A stretch of 64,000 nt of DNA from Kwoniella bestiolae CBS 10118 (taxonomy: Eukaryota; Basidiomycota; Tremellomycetes; Tremellales; Cryptococcaceae), in the NCBI RefSeq assembly GCF_000512585.2, contig NC_089241.1, positions 2,232,001 through 2,296,000 on the forward strand. The letters run 5' to 3'. Under the pieces are notes generated by a model. It was not told the origin of the DNA. It did not search any database and was given only the letters and a program-made list of their open reading frames with translations. Below are positions 12,660 to 23,173 of the stretch, one piece after another. Position 1 is the first letter of the stretch, and each line of letters starts with the position of its first letter. The translations under genes were made by a program, and so were the position numbers.

Positions 12660-13954
12660 TCAGGCCGCCGCACCAGGAGGAAGTTGACCTTGATAAGGCG
12701 ACAACTTCTCATTAACTTGCTGTCTTTGTTCACCTTGATGCGCAAAGGGAGTAATGATATGATGAGGTTCTGATTCAGGCTCACCTGTAGCTTGCGTAGC
12801 AGGGGGAGGAGCGGCATAAGCCTGTTGAGCGTTTGATTGATAGGTATGTTGGTTGGTTGTTCCGGTAGAAGTCATGGGTACACCTGATGAGACTCCTGCG
12901 CCGGCGTTGGTGGATGATCCGGGGGCACCGTAGGACACGAGCTGGTTGAATGGCGTTCGCCAGACCGGGTAGGTGCCGCCGTGGTGTTTGAGGGTGATGA
13001 TGACTTCTAGGAGGAGGATGCCGAGGACCTGAAGCAGGCGAGGAAGAGTTAGGACGAGTATAAGCTAGTATGAACTTTGAGTCGCGGGGATGGAGTCGTA
13101 GGTGAAGAGCGAGGGAGGGATATGGGAAACGGGGGAAAAGAGGGTACGGAGGTGAGGAGTTGTCCTTGGAGGGTTAAACTCACAAGGAAAGTCATTACCC
13201 AACCCAAACCTACAACAGCATTACCAAGACTATTTCGACCTCACACGTCAGCATATAACCCTGTGTTGTTTGGGATAAGCAAACACACGCAGCCCAAGTA
13301 TCGCTATCATCCCATCTAGAGAAGAAGGAAGCTTCGGTAGAGAGAGCGGCGGTGGAGGCTAAGGGGGGAATTCCAGATAACATCAGCTTTCGTCAGGATG
13401 CCAAGAGCAGATGACAACACATTGAAGTGCGCTGCGCGAAAAAAGCAAGTCACTCACCGAGGAAGTAGATGAAGAAGATCCCGAGCATGATAGTATCGAC
13501 CATTACTGAGATCAGAATATGGTCGGGGATACGGAAGATGAAGAATAGTCTGTGAGAGAATGTTCAAGTCAGTATTGCGGTGAGTCATTGTAATCATGCC
13601 CATCGTCGACACGGGGACAATCATCACCAGAATGTGAGTCTTTTACAGGATGAAGGAAGGGATAACCACTCACGCGACACATAGGTAAATCAAGAACAAC
13701 AAACCACCAGCAATCAACGCATTCCCAGCTGCGAAGTTTGATGCGTTGACTGGACCCGAGCCGACTGACCGTTCGCGCATATAGCATTGTCAGCTCGAAT
13801 ATCCTAGTGGTACATGAGGAGAAGGTGAGAGTGAGAGGAACTCACAATACGAGTTTGACTTTGAGATGAAGGAAGCTGATACAGCGAAGAGGATCAATGA
13901 CCAGAATGCTGCGAATCCCTTGAGGGAGGTAGTCAGGAGGGGTAAGAATGACAT
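12660..13954 (-). CDS. Four-helix membrane protein, probable MARVEL domain
   Basis: Five exons (13954-13846, 13764-13674, 13549-13458, 13209-13184, 13028-12660) give 228 residues. Four hydrophobic segments occur in residues 1-125: FAAFWSLILFAVSASFI, ALIAGGLLFLIYLCVALFFIF, the segment with DTIMLGIFFIYFL, and VMTFLVLGILLLEVIITL. A cytosolic Gln/Pro/Ala-rich tail of about 100 residues follows. This compact four-helix layout with a soluble tail fits fungal MARVEL-domain proteins of the plasma membrane. The assignment rests on topology, not on a signature motif. Exon 4 is just 26 nt. Confidence 0.7.
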
Positions 13955-15193
13955 GGTGGTGTTGCCGATGCTGCTATTAAAGTTGTATAGCAGATGATGG
14001 GGTGGTTGCCAGAGAGTTCAAGTAGACTATCGAGTCGAGTCGATTGATGATGGGCTTTGGTATGATGTTAAGAGGAAAAGGAAAACGTTGTGAGAGTGAG
14101 TAATGTTGAATTGATTGATTGATAGATTGTTTGGTCGTTATAATCAATTTCTCCTTTTCCCCTTTCCTTTCCCCCTTTCCTTTTCCCCTCTCTCGTGTCC
14201 TTTTGTTCTTTTATATACTCAAATGAGTTAGCACAGCCCAGCTCGGACCATCTCACCATCTTACCATCCTTTGAAACGTGATCAATCAATTCCATCTCTT
14301 TCGGCCGTTCCGTTGTTATGTTCGTACAACTTTGTCATGATTAGCTTCATCCTCCGAAATTCCTCTTCCTCTCTCTCCCTCTCTCTCTCTCTTCCCTCTT
14401 ATGGTGTGGCTGAATGAATGAACGTGAGGGATCTCGTTTCATCCGAACAAGCAAGCTGTGTCAACAGTCTTTCTCAGGTCAAGTCAGGTGGTTATCTGAG
14501 ATCTTTACCTCTGAGGTACGAGTACGAGTACAGCTTTTCTCTCACACAGATAACCAAGACCAAGCACCAACGCCAAGACAAGCACTACTCGAATACTGAC
14601 TGATAAATTAATTTCAAGGCACCATGACCAAGGAAGGATGATGACGCTAAAACTTACCATAAAAGGGATAAGAACGCCACGTTTTGTTTAGTCATGTTTT
14701 ATCTTCCCGAAGTTATTTCGCAAGTTGTATCCGAGAGAAGATCTCGATACGAGTATGTACTGCAGATACTGCATCCACTTACTCATAGCACGTTATCAGA
14801 CGTATCTGCATACTCTCTTACGTTGAGCCCATGTTCATTATCTAATCCACCTGACCATTATGATACATGATATAACAGATGTCTTGATAGATTTCCCCAA
14901 ATTACTCAGCCTCGCAGCCGGTAGTTAATGTACACAGTCCTATCGTAGGTAGCTGTATCGTCACCTTGGTACTTATCACTGACAGAACCAATACTCGAGA
15001 TCAGTCTAGAGCGCATAACGAGGCGAAGCAATCATCCCTTCTTCCTTCTCCTTAGATTATGCCTTGGGCACTTTCAACATGGTTTGAACAGGGCCTAGAC
15101 ACGTTCCTTCCTGATAAACAGTATAGTCAACCATGTGAATAAGCTGAACAAAGATGTTTGACCGAAGAACGCTGACTCACAGACAACTGTTAT
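13955..15193. other. Intergenic region with pyrimidine tract
   Basis: This 1.2 kb holds no supportable gene. It carries GATT repeats near 14110-14130, alternating C- and T-rich blocks at 14150-14210 and a CT tract at 14361-14400. The left part is the promoter of the MARVEL-type gene. Confidence 0.5.
14361..14400. repeat. Polypyrimidine (CT) microsatellite
   Basis: There are 40 nt of uninterrupted C and T, largely CT dinucleotides. It lies upstream of the MARVEL-type gene (on its strand a GA tract) and may be a nucleosome-poor promoter element. Confidence 0.7.
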
Positions 15194-15829
15194 TCAGAGT
15201 CTGCTATAGGCTCCTTCAACGTTCTTCTTCAACTTCCTGATCTCTCCCCCTAATTCTTCAATCTTTCGATTCTTCGATTGAACCAATGCATTGAGTTCTT
15301 TAAGCCTCCAGTCTTGCGCTTTGATGATCATTCGACGATCTTCCTTCTCCTTCTCGTGAACTCCATCAATCCTTGACTGTTCCTTCTCGGATTCAACTTT
15401 GTACTCCTGACAAAGAACGAAACCAGAAACAAGATCAGATACGAATACACCTATATCATACAGCGTTAGGTAAGACGCATAACTCACCTCAAGCTCTCCA
15501 CACCTCTTTTCAAGCTCTTCGTTCCTCTTCTTCACATCCCTCTTACCCTCCAGTTCCTTTAATTCCTTTCTCAATGCCTCGTTTTCCTCGATTCTTATCT
15601 TATCCACTTTCTCGCGAGCCACCGAATATTTCGACTCCTCATCGTATTAATCCTTGAGCGCGATTACGGCGACCTTCCTTTTCTTTTCAGAGGAGAGGTG
15701 TAGGAGTCTGAGCTCTTCTTCCGCAGCTTCTACTTCTCTTGAGGGGATCATGATGTAGTCTTCGGAAGGTGACGATTTGGCGGTCGATGGGAGATCGTCC
15801 GTGGCAGAGGCAGAAGGATGGTGGGACAT
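15194..15829 (-). pseudogene. Coiled-coil gene A, interrupted by an in-frame stop
   Basis: Two exons, 15829-15488 and 15406-15194, are joined in phase 0 by a good GTGAGT...CAG intron. The predicted product would be about 184 residues: a Ser-rich N-terminus (about 45 residues) and then continuous Glu/Lys-rich coiled coil (RKELKELEGKRDVKKRNEE; LKELNALVQSKNRKIEELG). A TAA codon at 15649-15647 breaks the frame, and coiled-coil coding continues in the same frame on both sides. No plausible intron removes the stop. It may be a recent pseudogene, a strain-specific nonsense allele or a sequence error. No family is recognised. It is the first of three same-strand coiled-coil genes. Confidence 0.6.
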
Positions 15830-17206
15830 GATGGTGATGATACGAGAAGAAGCTCGGAAGTAATTGATAGTGGAGACGGTAAGATCGGTTGTTAATACGT
15901 TGTTGAATGAAAAGAAAGAAAGAGGGAAAGAAAAAGAAAGAAAAAGAAAGAAAAAGAAAGAAAAAGAAAGAAAAAGAAAGAAAAAGAAAGAAAAAGAAAG
16001 AAGAGGAGATCGAATGCTGGGGGTTATTTGTAGTGTTGCGATCTATTGAGGAAGAAGGAAAGTACTGTATTTCCGGTTGACCATCCCTCCAATCTACGCA
16101 CAGACCTCTGAGGGTCCTTTGAAGTATCACTTTTCGACCGACAAGATTCAGTAGAACGTTCCTCATCATAGTGATCCAATAGATCATGGGCACATGTACA
16201 GTGCATGACATATGGGCCTTTCTCAAAGTCTTGCTCCACTATCACTAGGGACCAAAATTGGGCGAAAAAAGGTACATATCTCAGGTGTGTGGGATTCCTC
16301 CATCACTCAAGGATTGCTAAAAGGACGTTCGCCGCATACCAAGTACCATCAGTACAAGGCGTGTCCATAGCTTCCAAATTGATCCAATTCGTCTTCACGG
16401 GAGATCATGCACACGACAAGGTCAATCTCCAGCTTCAATGTCATTCCCCGTCGCTTGCATTTTGTGGAGGAGTCTTCGCATTTCGTTTCCTTCATAGTTT
16501 CTTTCAGTCATTCAACCTGCTTCGCATCTACTGTACAGGATCACGATTCCTCAACTGCGATTCAGCCACTGCCATCGCTGACCAGACAGACCTCTTACAC
16601 AACGTACAGTACGCTTCTCGCGGTCATTTAGGTTCAACTGGCATTGAGTTCGAGTACGATACCAAGCGCTAGCGCAGAATTTTGGGGGGATCGCCAATCC
16701 GGCGAAGCCACACTTATGCTCCCTCAGGGTATACACCATGATCTGCGAGTACAGTAAACGTCAGGTTGATTGTGACGGGCCGCTTATGAGTCGTTTTCCA
16801 GCTCGGACAAAACCCTTGACTGTACATGTCTGGTGTGACGGGTGAGACATGTCCAAATTAATTAAAAAGAAGGTTTCTTCGAGCGTATCCCCGCGAACAA
16901 TGTTGCAGATTGGTCAATAGAGGAGTACCAGATCTAATTCTTCAGTGGCGAACAGCTACGTTTTCATCGCTTGGACGACGTTTCCGCTCCATCTGGAGGA
17001 TGTCAGACTTCACGCCCCACGACATTACATATATACAAGTCCGTGGAAGAAAAGGAGAATTGAGAAAAGGAAAAATGAAGAGATGATTTTGCCATGAGAT
17101 GTATCGCTTTTTGGGGTTTCGCTACAACAGCTACATAATTCTACGTTCAAGGAAAAAAAAGAAATAGTGAAAGTCCGAAAAAGGTCGGGGTAGATCAACT
17201 CGTGTT
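15830..17206. other. Intergenic between coiled-coil genes A and B
   Basis: Apart from the 10-bp satellite, this 1.4 kb has no supported gene. A plus-strand open frame at 16205-16672 (155 codons) lacks recognisable domains or splice support and was not accepted. Confidence 0.45.
15931..16000. repeat. 10-bp tandem repeat, seven perfect copies
   Basis: The unit AAAAAGAAAG is repeated seven times without error, flanked on the left by imperfect AAAG copies from 15911. It lies about 100-170 nt upstream of the ATG of coiled-coil gene A, on that strand a TTTC-type tract. The 10-bp period matches one helical turn. Confidence 0.95.
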
Positions 17207-18042
17207 TCATTTGACTAGAATACCGACGATCGATTGATCAGCGTACGTACGCCGAAAGAGCTGGTGGTACTCACGTATTTCAGCCGAACCAGAATTGACG
17301 AGCTGGATCCAATCTTTCAATCTGGCATTTCGGTCCTTCAGTTCGACCTCATTTTCCCTACACTCATGGATTGAAGAGTTTAGTCCGTCAATCTGCTTGT
17401 CCTTCTCAGAGATCGCTGTGGCATGATCAGCCTTGAGCTGAGCAATCTCCTGTCGCTGGAGTGATCTGAAATTATCGATCGATCGTTGATGGTTCACCTT
17501 GAGCATGTTGACCTCCGCGTGAAGTTGAAGGTTATCGTTCTGCACACTTCCCTTAGCATACAGTCCTCCCACTATCATGCTAGCAAAGCTAAACTTACCT
17601 CAATCTTGATCACCGTCTCCTTCAACCTCCCAACCTCCTTCATCGTCCCGTCCAAATCACTCTCCAACCCCCTCACCTTCCCCTCCAGTTCCTCATTCTT
17701 CAGATCCACCTTCATCCTATTCCCTCTCTCACGTAACATCTCGCACTTCATCTCCTGCCTCTCCTCCTCCATCCTCGCAAGACGCATCTCTTCGATCCTC
17801 ATATCGGTCCGTGCTTGGGCCTTGACTAGATCATCTTTGGCCATTTCCAAGTCGGCAGTGACGGTGAGGAGGTTCTCCTGTGTGGAAAGATGTTCGGATC
17901 TACGTCGGACTCGCTTGTTAGGCACTGAAGGGGTAAGGTCGTCTTCGGTCGAGCTGGAAAAAGACGAGGAAGTGCGAGAGTAATCTCGTTTTCTTCTGTA
18001 TTCTGCGCCGCCGCAGACCATTGGGGAGGGCTGGAAGTCCAT
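17207..18042 (-). CDS. Coiled-coil protein B, unknown function
   Basis: Two exons (18042-17599 and 17539-17207) joined in phase 0 give 258 residues. The first 45 residues are Ser/Arg-rich with a possible nuclear localisation signal (VPNKRVRRR). The rest is nearly continuous coiled coil (EEERQEMKCEMLRERGNR; DLDGTMKEVGRLKETVIKIE; ISEKDKQIDGLNSSIHECR). An upstream in-frame ATG at 18120 is possible but would add a non-coil leader. A GTGAGT within the last exon near 17274 could be an alternative donor. This is the only intact member of the three-gene cluster. No family is recognised; a structural or scaffolding role is a guess from composition. Confidence 0.65.
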
Positions 18043-18663
18043 CAATTTGAGTGCCGCCTGCGAGGCAAGGTATGAATATTGGAGATGAGCTGGATAGAGC
18101 AGAATGACCTTAGTCCTCAATAGATTTGGAGGGATTCATGGATAAAGAGAGATACAAGAACGATTGGATATTGAACAGATGAAAAGATAAAAGGAAGCGG
18201 AATAGAATTGGAACCAGGATGACTGGATTCAGCGCATTCAACACAAGTGCTCGTATGTACTGACACCACCAAATGAACCGATGATCCGTGCGGTGACTGG
18301 CAATTCGTTTACTGCATCTTTACTCTGCGAAAGTGCCGCCACACACCTGCGCAAAGGACGCATCAAGGGTGTCACAAATGATTTGGTTTACCCAATAAGG
18401 GCCGTAACGATTGTGCTGAACATCTGAACTCATCTGTCGATGTGCTGTACATATTTCGTTCGACGGAATATACAAGCGCGATCAACAACCCCAAGATTCA
18501 TTACATCATGATACACCCATTCCACTTCGCTAAGCTAGATCAAATGCCTCGATTTGAGCTCTCCGATGGAAAAACACATTACACTTGTGTCCAGTCACTT
18601 ATCTGTAGAAGACCAATGAATCAGTAAGGAAATTCGTCCCGCCCCTACTCCGCCATCTCTCAT
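18043..18663. other. Intergenic between coiled-coil genes B and C
   Basis: The stretch is the promoter of gene B and the 3' end of gene C. A possible short last exon of gene C lies at 18602-18595 (splice acceptor TTCTACAG, then two residues and a stop). Nothing else is supported. Confidence 0.45.
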
Positions 18664-19629
18664 TCACTTACCTCTATCCTCCAACATTTCCCTCAACTTA
18701 CCTTCAAACCTGTTAATCTTCCCTCTCAGCTCGTTCTCAAGTCTACCCTTCTCCTCAATGACTTCCCGCAATTTTCCAAGTTCCTCATCTTTTGATTTTA
18801 ACTGCTTCTCCAGCGACTTGATAGTATTGAACCGTGCATGTGACACTCTCCGATGATCCGCTATCCATTTCCTATCTTCTTCGTGCTGTCTCTCGAGCCC
18901 ATGGATCTTCTCCTACTCGTTTTGAAGGCACGACACACTGTAAGCTATCACAGCAATACCACAGCAAGACCAATACGTTAACTTACATCCCTCTTGCGAA
19001 TCTCCTCTGCATGCTCCTTCCTAACCTTATCCTCCTCCTGCAAACTACTTCTCACACCCCTCAAATCCTCCTTCAAAAGCTTATTATCCCTCTCCAAACC
19101 CCTCCTTCTCCTTTTTCAACTTGTGATTACAGATCTTCTCCCTAATATATTCAATCCGTATCGAATCGTTCTCCTCCGCCAGCCTAAGATTTCTACTTTC
19201 TTTCTGATTTTGTGCCCAAGTGAGCGTCAGTCTATCTTGAGCCTTTTGCAGACATCTATTGAGCTCTTCGATCGAGTATACTTTTGTCGTCGAAGGGCGT
19301 CTCGTTTTGCCATCGTGGATTTGCTGAGGGGTTGTACTGGATGTTGTACTGGATTTGAACTTGGATATGGTTCGTTGGGGTTTCTTTTGGGGATGGTGTT
19401 GATCTGGATTAGTAGGTGCTTTCATAGCAGTCTGCTTGGATGTGATGGACTTTTGGGGGTCTTCGGATGAGGATGATGGGTGGGTTCGTTTGGTAGCTGG
19501 ATTGAGGACGGTTGATGGTGGAAGAGGGATTTCAATCGTCATTACGGTCAGATATGTAACGAAGTCCAAGTGTTCACCCGAGGAAGAGTCAAGATCAGCG
19601 AGTTTGGTTTGAGGATCAAACACTTTCAA
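18664..19629 (-). pseudogene. Coiled-coil gene C, broken by a +1 frameshift
   Basis: The first frame starts at 19629 (or ATG 19542), has a Ser/Thr/Pro/Lys-rich N-terminus and enters a coiled coil (SIEELNRCLQKAQDRL), but stops at 19084. Dropping one base in the GGGG run near 19099-19102 would continue the coil (GLERDNKLLKEDLRG) to a perfect GTAAGT donor at 18986. Exon 2 (18912-18664) then continues in phase 0 (EKIHGLERQHEEDRKW; EKQLKSKDEELGKLREVIEE). A GTAAGT at the very end may splice to a two-codon exon at 18602-18595. Exon layout resembles genes A and B. I read it as a frameshifted gene or an assembly homopolymer error. Confidence 0.55.
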
Positions 19630-20012
19630 GGTGTCACCTGAAGTGGGGAGATGATATGTGGTAGGATTAAATGATATTGCAAGATGGCAAAAGAGGATGA
19701 TGAATAGTGAATTTTACACAAAAGCACGGATCGCCATTTCTGATAACCAAGCTTCAGGCAATCTTCTGATCCCGATCAATAGTAATAGATCTTCGAGGAT
19801 ATTATGAGTATAGTATCTCGAGTTCGTTCTCTATTCTGACATATTCATGGCTGTCAGGTTAGGTGGTACAGCTCGTGAGTTGATAAGGGTGATGAATATG
19901 AGTACATATACATGGAACAGACAGGAGAACCGAAAAATGATAATGATATATGACCTCCCCACCCAAACCCCTTACACCTCCCCAAATTGCCTAATCAGGC
20001 TGATGACTTGCT
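19630..20012. other. Intergenic between coiled-coil gene C and RPB12
   Basis: It holds the promoter of gene C and the 3' flank of RPB12. No element is recognised. Confidence 0.45.
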
Positions 20013-20680
20013 TTAACGAGCTTCGAATTGGACCTACGATCGAGAAAAAGGTCAGTAAGAATGTCAAGGAAGCTTGGTGATTGTGTTCTGGGCGACTTAC
20101 AACTGCGAAGGTCAACAAGTCAGCAACGAATTCCATAGGAAAATGTAATGTCATATAACGATAGAAGACAGAAACGAAGGCGAGACGGACGAAGAAGTGT
20201 CATAAAGGCAGATTGCCTGAGTGAGTGATCATTGCGGAACGAGAGGTAGTCGTGATTGACTGAGATCAAACTCACTTCTCGTCGTTCGAGGCTTGTACAT
20301 CACTCGATGTCCACATTCCCTACATCTGATGAGTTCCGATGTCTTCATAGCTGTCTTGGCACCGCAGTCTATGACGAGGTATACTAGTCAGTATCTGAAA
20401 TCTACTATTCATATGAGTAGATCTACCGCTTAGCCTCCAAGCACCCCACCAATGACTAAGCAAGATAGGAATGGGAAGAACTCTGTAATCCTCCTAAGCC
20501 AGGATTGTCCCAGCTCTCCATGGACCCGTTGACAATCTTCCATCTTTGAGATATCTCTACACATTGACAAGTTTACTCACCTCCGCAGATATATTCGATA
20601 GTCTCGGGTGGTTTAGGTATATTCCTCGCAGGCATGGGATTAGGGTTCTGCTGGGAGTATCGATCGGCTTGTTGTGACAT
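20013..20680 (-). CDS. RPB12: RNA polymerase I/II/III common subunit Rpb12 (ABC10-alpha)
   Basis: The product is a small zinc-ribbon subunit shared by all three nuclear RNA polymerases. Exons are 20680-20581, 20368-20276, a 2-nt exon 20102-20101, and 20033-20013, giving 71 residues (yeast 70). Zinc ligands are Cys32, Cys35, Cys49 and Cys52 (YICGDCGAK and IRCRECGHRV), followed by MYKPRTTR and the conserved ending VQFEAR. Only inclusion of the dinucleotide TT restores this ending: codon 65 (Ile) is A from exon 2 plus TT from the microexon. Skipping it would instead read into an unrelated tail. The gene is divergent from GID2 with a 451-bp shared promoter. Confidence 0.93.
20101..20102 (-). other. 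RPB12: 2-nt microexon of RPB12
   Basis: On the minus strand the dinucleotide TT sits between a strong acceptor (CTTCGCAG) and a perfect donor (GTAAGT). Both flanking introns (173 and 67 nt) have CTGAC branch-site candidates. Inclusion is required to produce the invariant Rpb12 C-terminus. Confidence 0.85.
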
Positions 20681-21131
20681 CTTTAAGTTTTGAGAGTGAC
20701 CTTCCAGGCGATAAGAGTGTGATCAGGGGTTGAGGTGGGGGAGAAGCTGGTTGTTTTTGTAGTTGAGAGCTGGTCTGATGAGATGTCTTATATTTGTATT
20801 TGATTATCGAAGAAGCGTTGTCGAGTTGAGTTGATGTTTTGACATCTTGGACACATCTTTGATCTTTCAAGATTTCAGAGGCGAGGCACGGTTATGATTG
20901 GATGATAAGCTGGAGTAAACAATGCCACGTCATACCACTCAACCCCCTTATCGCACGTCACCGCGTATCAGTCGTTCCTCTAGACCGGACAACTGAGGAT
21001 GCTCTTCTGATCACAAAGCATACATCCTTCGTTCATCCCATCACTGTCCTCTTCCTATACGACTATAAGCTACATCAACTATATCAAGTCACTTCTCCAC
21101 CCCTTACATCCAGCTACATCCCAAACACACA
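20681..21131. other. Divergent promoter region, RPB12 / GID2
   Basis: There are 451 bp between two divergent ATGs. No obvious TATA box is seen, consistent with housekeeping expression. Confidence 0.5.
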
Positions 21132-22883
21132 ATGGACATCTCATCAGCCCTATCAGCCCTCGAATCCCTGTCATCATCCACCTCAACCTCATCCTCTGGT
21201 CCTCTCAACGCTCTGATAGATACCCACTTTACAAATGCCAAATCACGTATACTCGCGGGCGAAGATCCGAGGGTCGTGATCACCGAATTGCAGAAGAATG
21301 TGAAGAATTGTAAGAAGGAGGTGGAAAAGGGTTTGAAAGGGTGGTATGGTGCTTTGGGGGGTGTGGGCAAGGAGGTTGACAAGGTGTGTGATGGGGCTGA
21401 CATTGTGACTCGATATAAGGAGAAGGGGATGTTCCTTGCCCAGAATGATTATTCCGAAGTAATCACTTGATTAGCTGACTAGTCAAAATAGGCCTTCCCA
21501 CCGAACCTAGGCGCTATAAGCGATGCATACGCTGATCCACCGCTTTTCGCTGAACCGGAAGCTGCAGAAGCGTTAGATAAGGCTATATTGGAGTCGCTAG
21601 GGAGGAGAGGTATATGGGAAGCTGTGGAAGCTATGGAGGATGTGAGTCGTGCTATGCATTTTCGTCCTTCTCTTAGGCAGCCCCCCCCCACGCTCTATCC
21701 AAGATCATCAGGGTTAGATAAAATACCTCCTTGGCCAAGGATCAAGATTACATCCCTTACATTACATACAAGCTACTTATACTGATTCTATTACCATCAC
21801 AGGAGACATCCCTATCCTACTCTCCCTCCAAACGCGACCTCTCCACCCAACTACAATATATCCTCCACTCCATCCGTTCTTCCAACCTCCAACCAGCCCT
21901 TCAGTGGTGTACCGAGAACTCCTCCTTCCTATCATCCCCGCCTCATCCGTCTTCGCTGCCCTATCACCTCCATCGTACCGTATTTCGATCTATCAAATCG
22001 CAAAGAGAGGCTATAGAATATGCCAAAGCGAATATGATGGGTTATCTGCCTAATCAACCAGTCCTCAAACTAATTACGTCTTGTCTGTATCAATCTCCTC
22101 TTACCAAGATACCAACTAACGGTAAATTCAATGGTGGGAGGGAGAATGGATTTGGCAAAGAAGGAGAAGGAGATGAAGAAGGGGAATCGGAAGAATTACA
22201 GAAGATGTTTCAAGAGGAATTTTGTAGAAGGTATCAGTGGAGCAAGGAGGATCCACTGGAAGTTACGGTGGAATTGGGGAGTAGAGGTGGGACGTTGGAT
22301 AGGATTGAGAAAGCTAGGAGGGTCATGGGTGAACATCTTGGGAATGTTAGGAAATGGGATGAGTTGCCTGTGAGTGTAACTTTGACTTTTGGGAACTCAC
22401 TTGCGGAAGGTCATATGAGCTTGGGACCATTTGAGAGAGATTTGACATTGGCGTTTTCAATGAAATCTCACAATATACATATAAGTGTAGATTAGACATG
22501 ATGCTGATTACTCGGTGTGGATTATACAGATGGAAGTCCCCCTCCCACCATCACGTCGATATCACTCGGTATTCGTTTGTCCCGTATCGAAAGAGCAGGC
22601 TACAGATACGAATCCACCAAAGATGTTGACGTGCGGTCATGTGATTGCTGAGGAGAGTTTCAACAGGTTACTGAAAGGCGGGTAAGTCAAAGTTCTCTCT
22701 CTTCTTCAATTTGCTTATCTGCAATCGATATATCCTCTTAACACCTCAAATGACTCCTCCGATAAATCCTCTTGTCGTGAAGCTGGCTGACACGGTATGT
22801 CTTGACACAGCCGCAGGACGGTCAAATGTCCTTACTGTCCTCAGGAGACCTCTCAATCTGTCGCTCAAAGGCTGTATTTCTAG
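21132..22883 (+). CDS. GID2: GID/CTLH complex E3 ubiquitin ligase subunit Gid2 (RMND5-like)
   Basis: Five exons (21132-21383, 21492-21641, 21803-22369, 22530-22681, 22811-22883) give 397 residues. The middle has the LisH/CTLH/CRA-type helical region (LGRRGIWEAVEAMEDE; LQYILHSIRSSNLQPALQW; REAIEYAKANMMGYL). The C-terminus carries the degenerate RING of this family: VCPVSKEQ, MLTCGHVIAEESFNRL, then TVKCPYCP. In yeast Gid2 forms the catalytic RING pair with Gid9 and drives glucose-induced degradation of gluconeogenic enzymes. The acceptor at 22810 (CACAG) was chosen over a nearby GCAG because only it keeps the zinc ligands in frame. RPB12 is the divergent neighbour. Confidence 0.92.
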
Positions 22884-23173
22884 ACCCCTACTTTCGGTTT
22901 CTTGTATATCGTTATCATCCATGACACATGTGTAATACATTGTTTGTCAAAGGAATTTTGTATACCTATGCATCTGTCATATTTATCTGATCGTTCGCTT
23001 GGTATCTTTCACAAAACAGAGTGACGGGTATATGATGCATGAATGGCCTGGTTAAAGAAAGAAAAAGGAAAATGCTCTATTATACATACAGATATCAATC
23101 AACAAAACCCCTCTCAACCATATAGTACTCCTCCGTTATGGACCCCTCGAACACCTCTGAAAATGGTGCGATA

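Noticed and set aside
15864..16049. Lys/Glu-rich ORF and its Phe/Ser-rich antisense partner
   Set aside because: Both are translations of the AAAAAGAAAG satellite.
16205..16672. 155-codon plus-strand ORF between coiled-coil genes A and B
   Set aside because: No recognised domain, no splice support and codon use unlike neighbours; it probably arose by chance in intergenic DNA.
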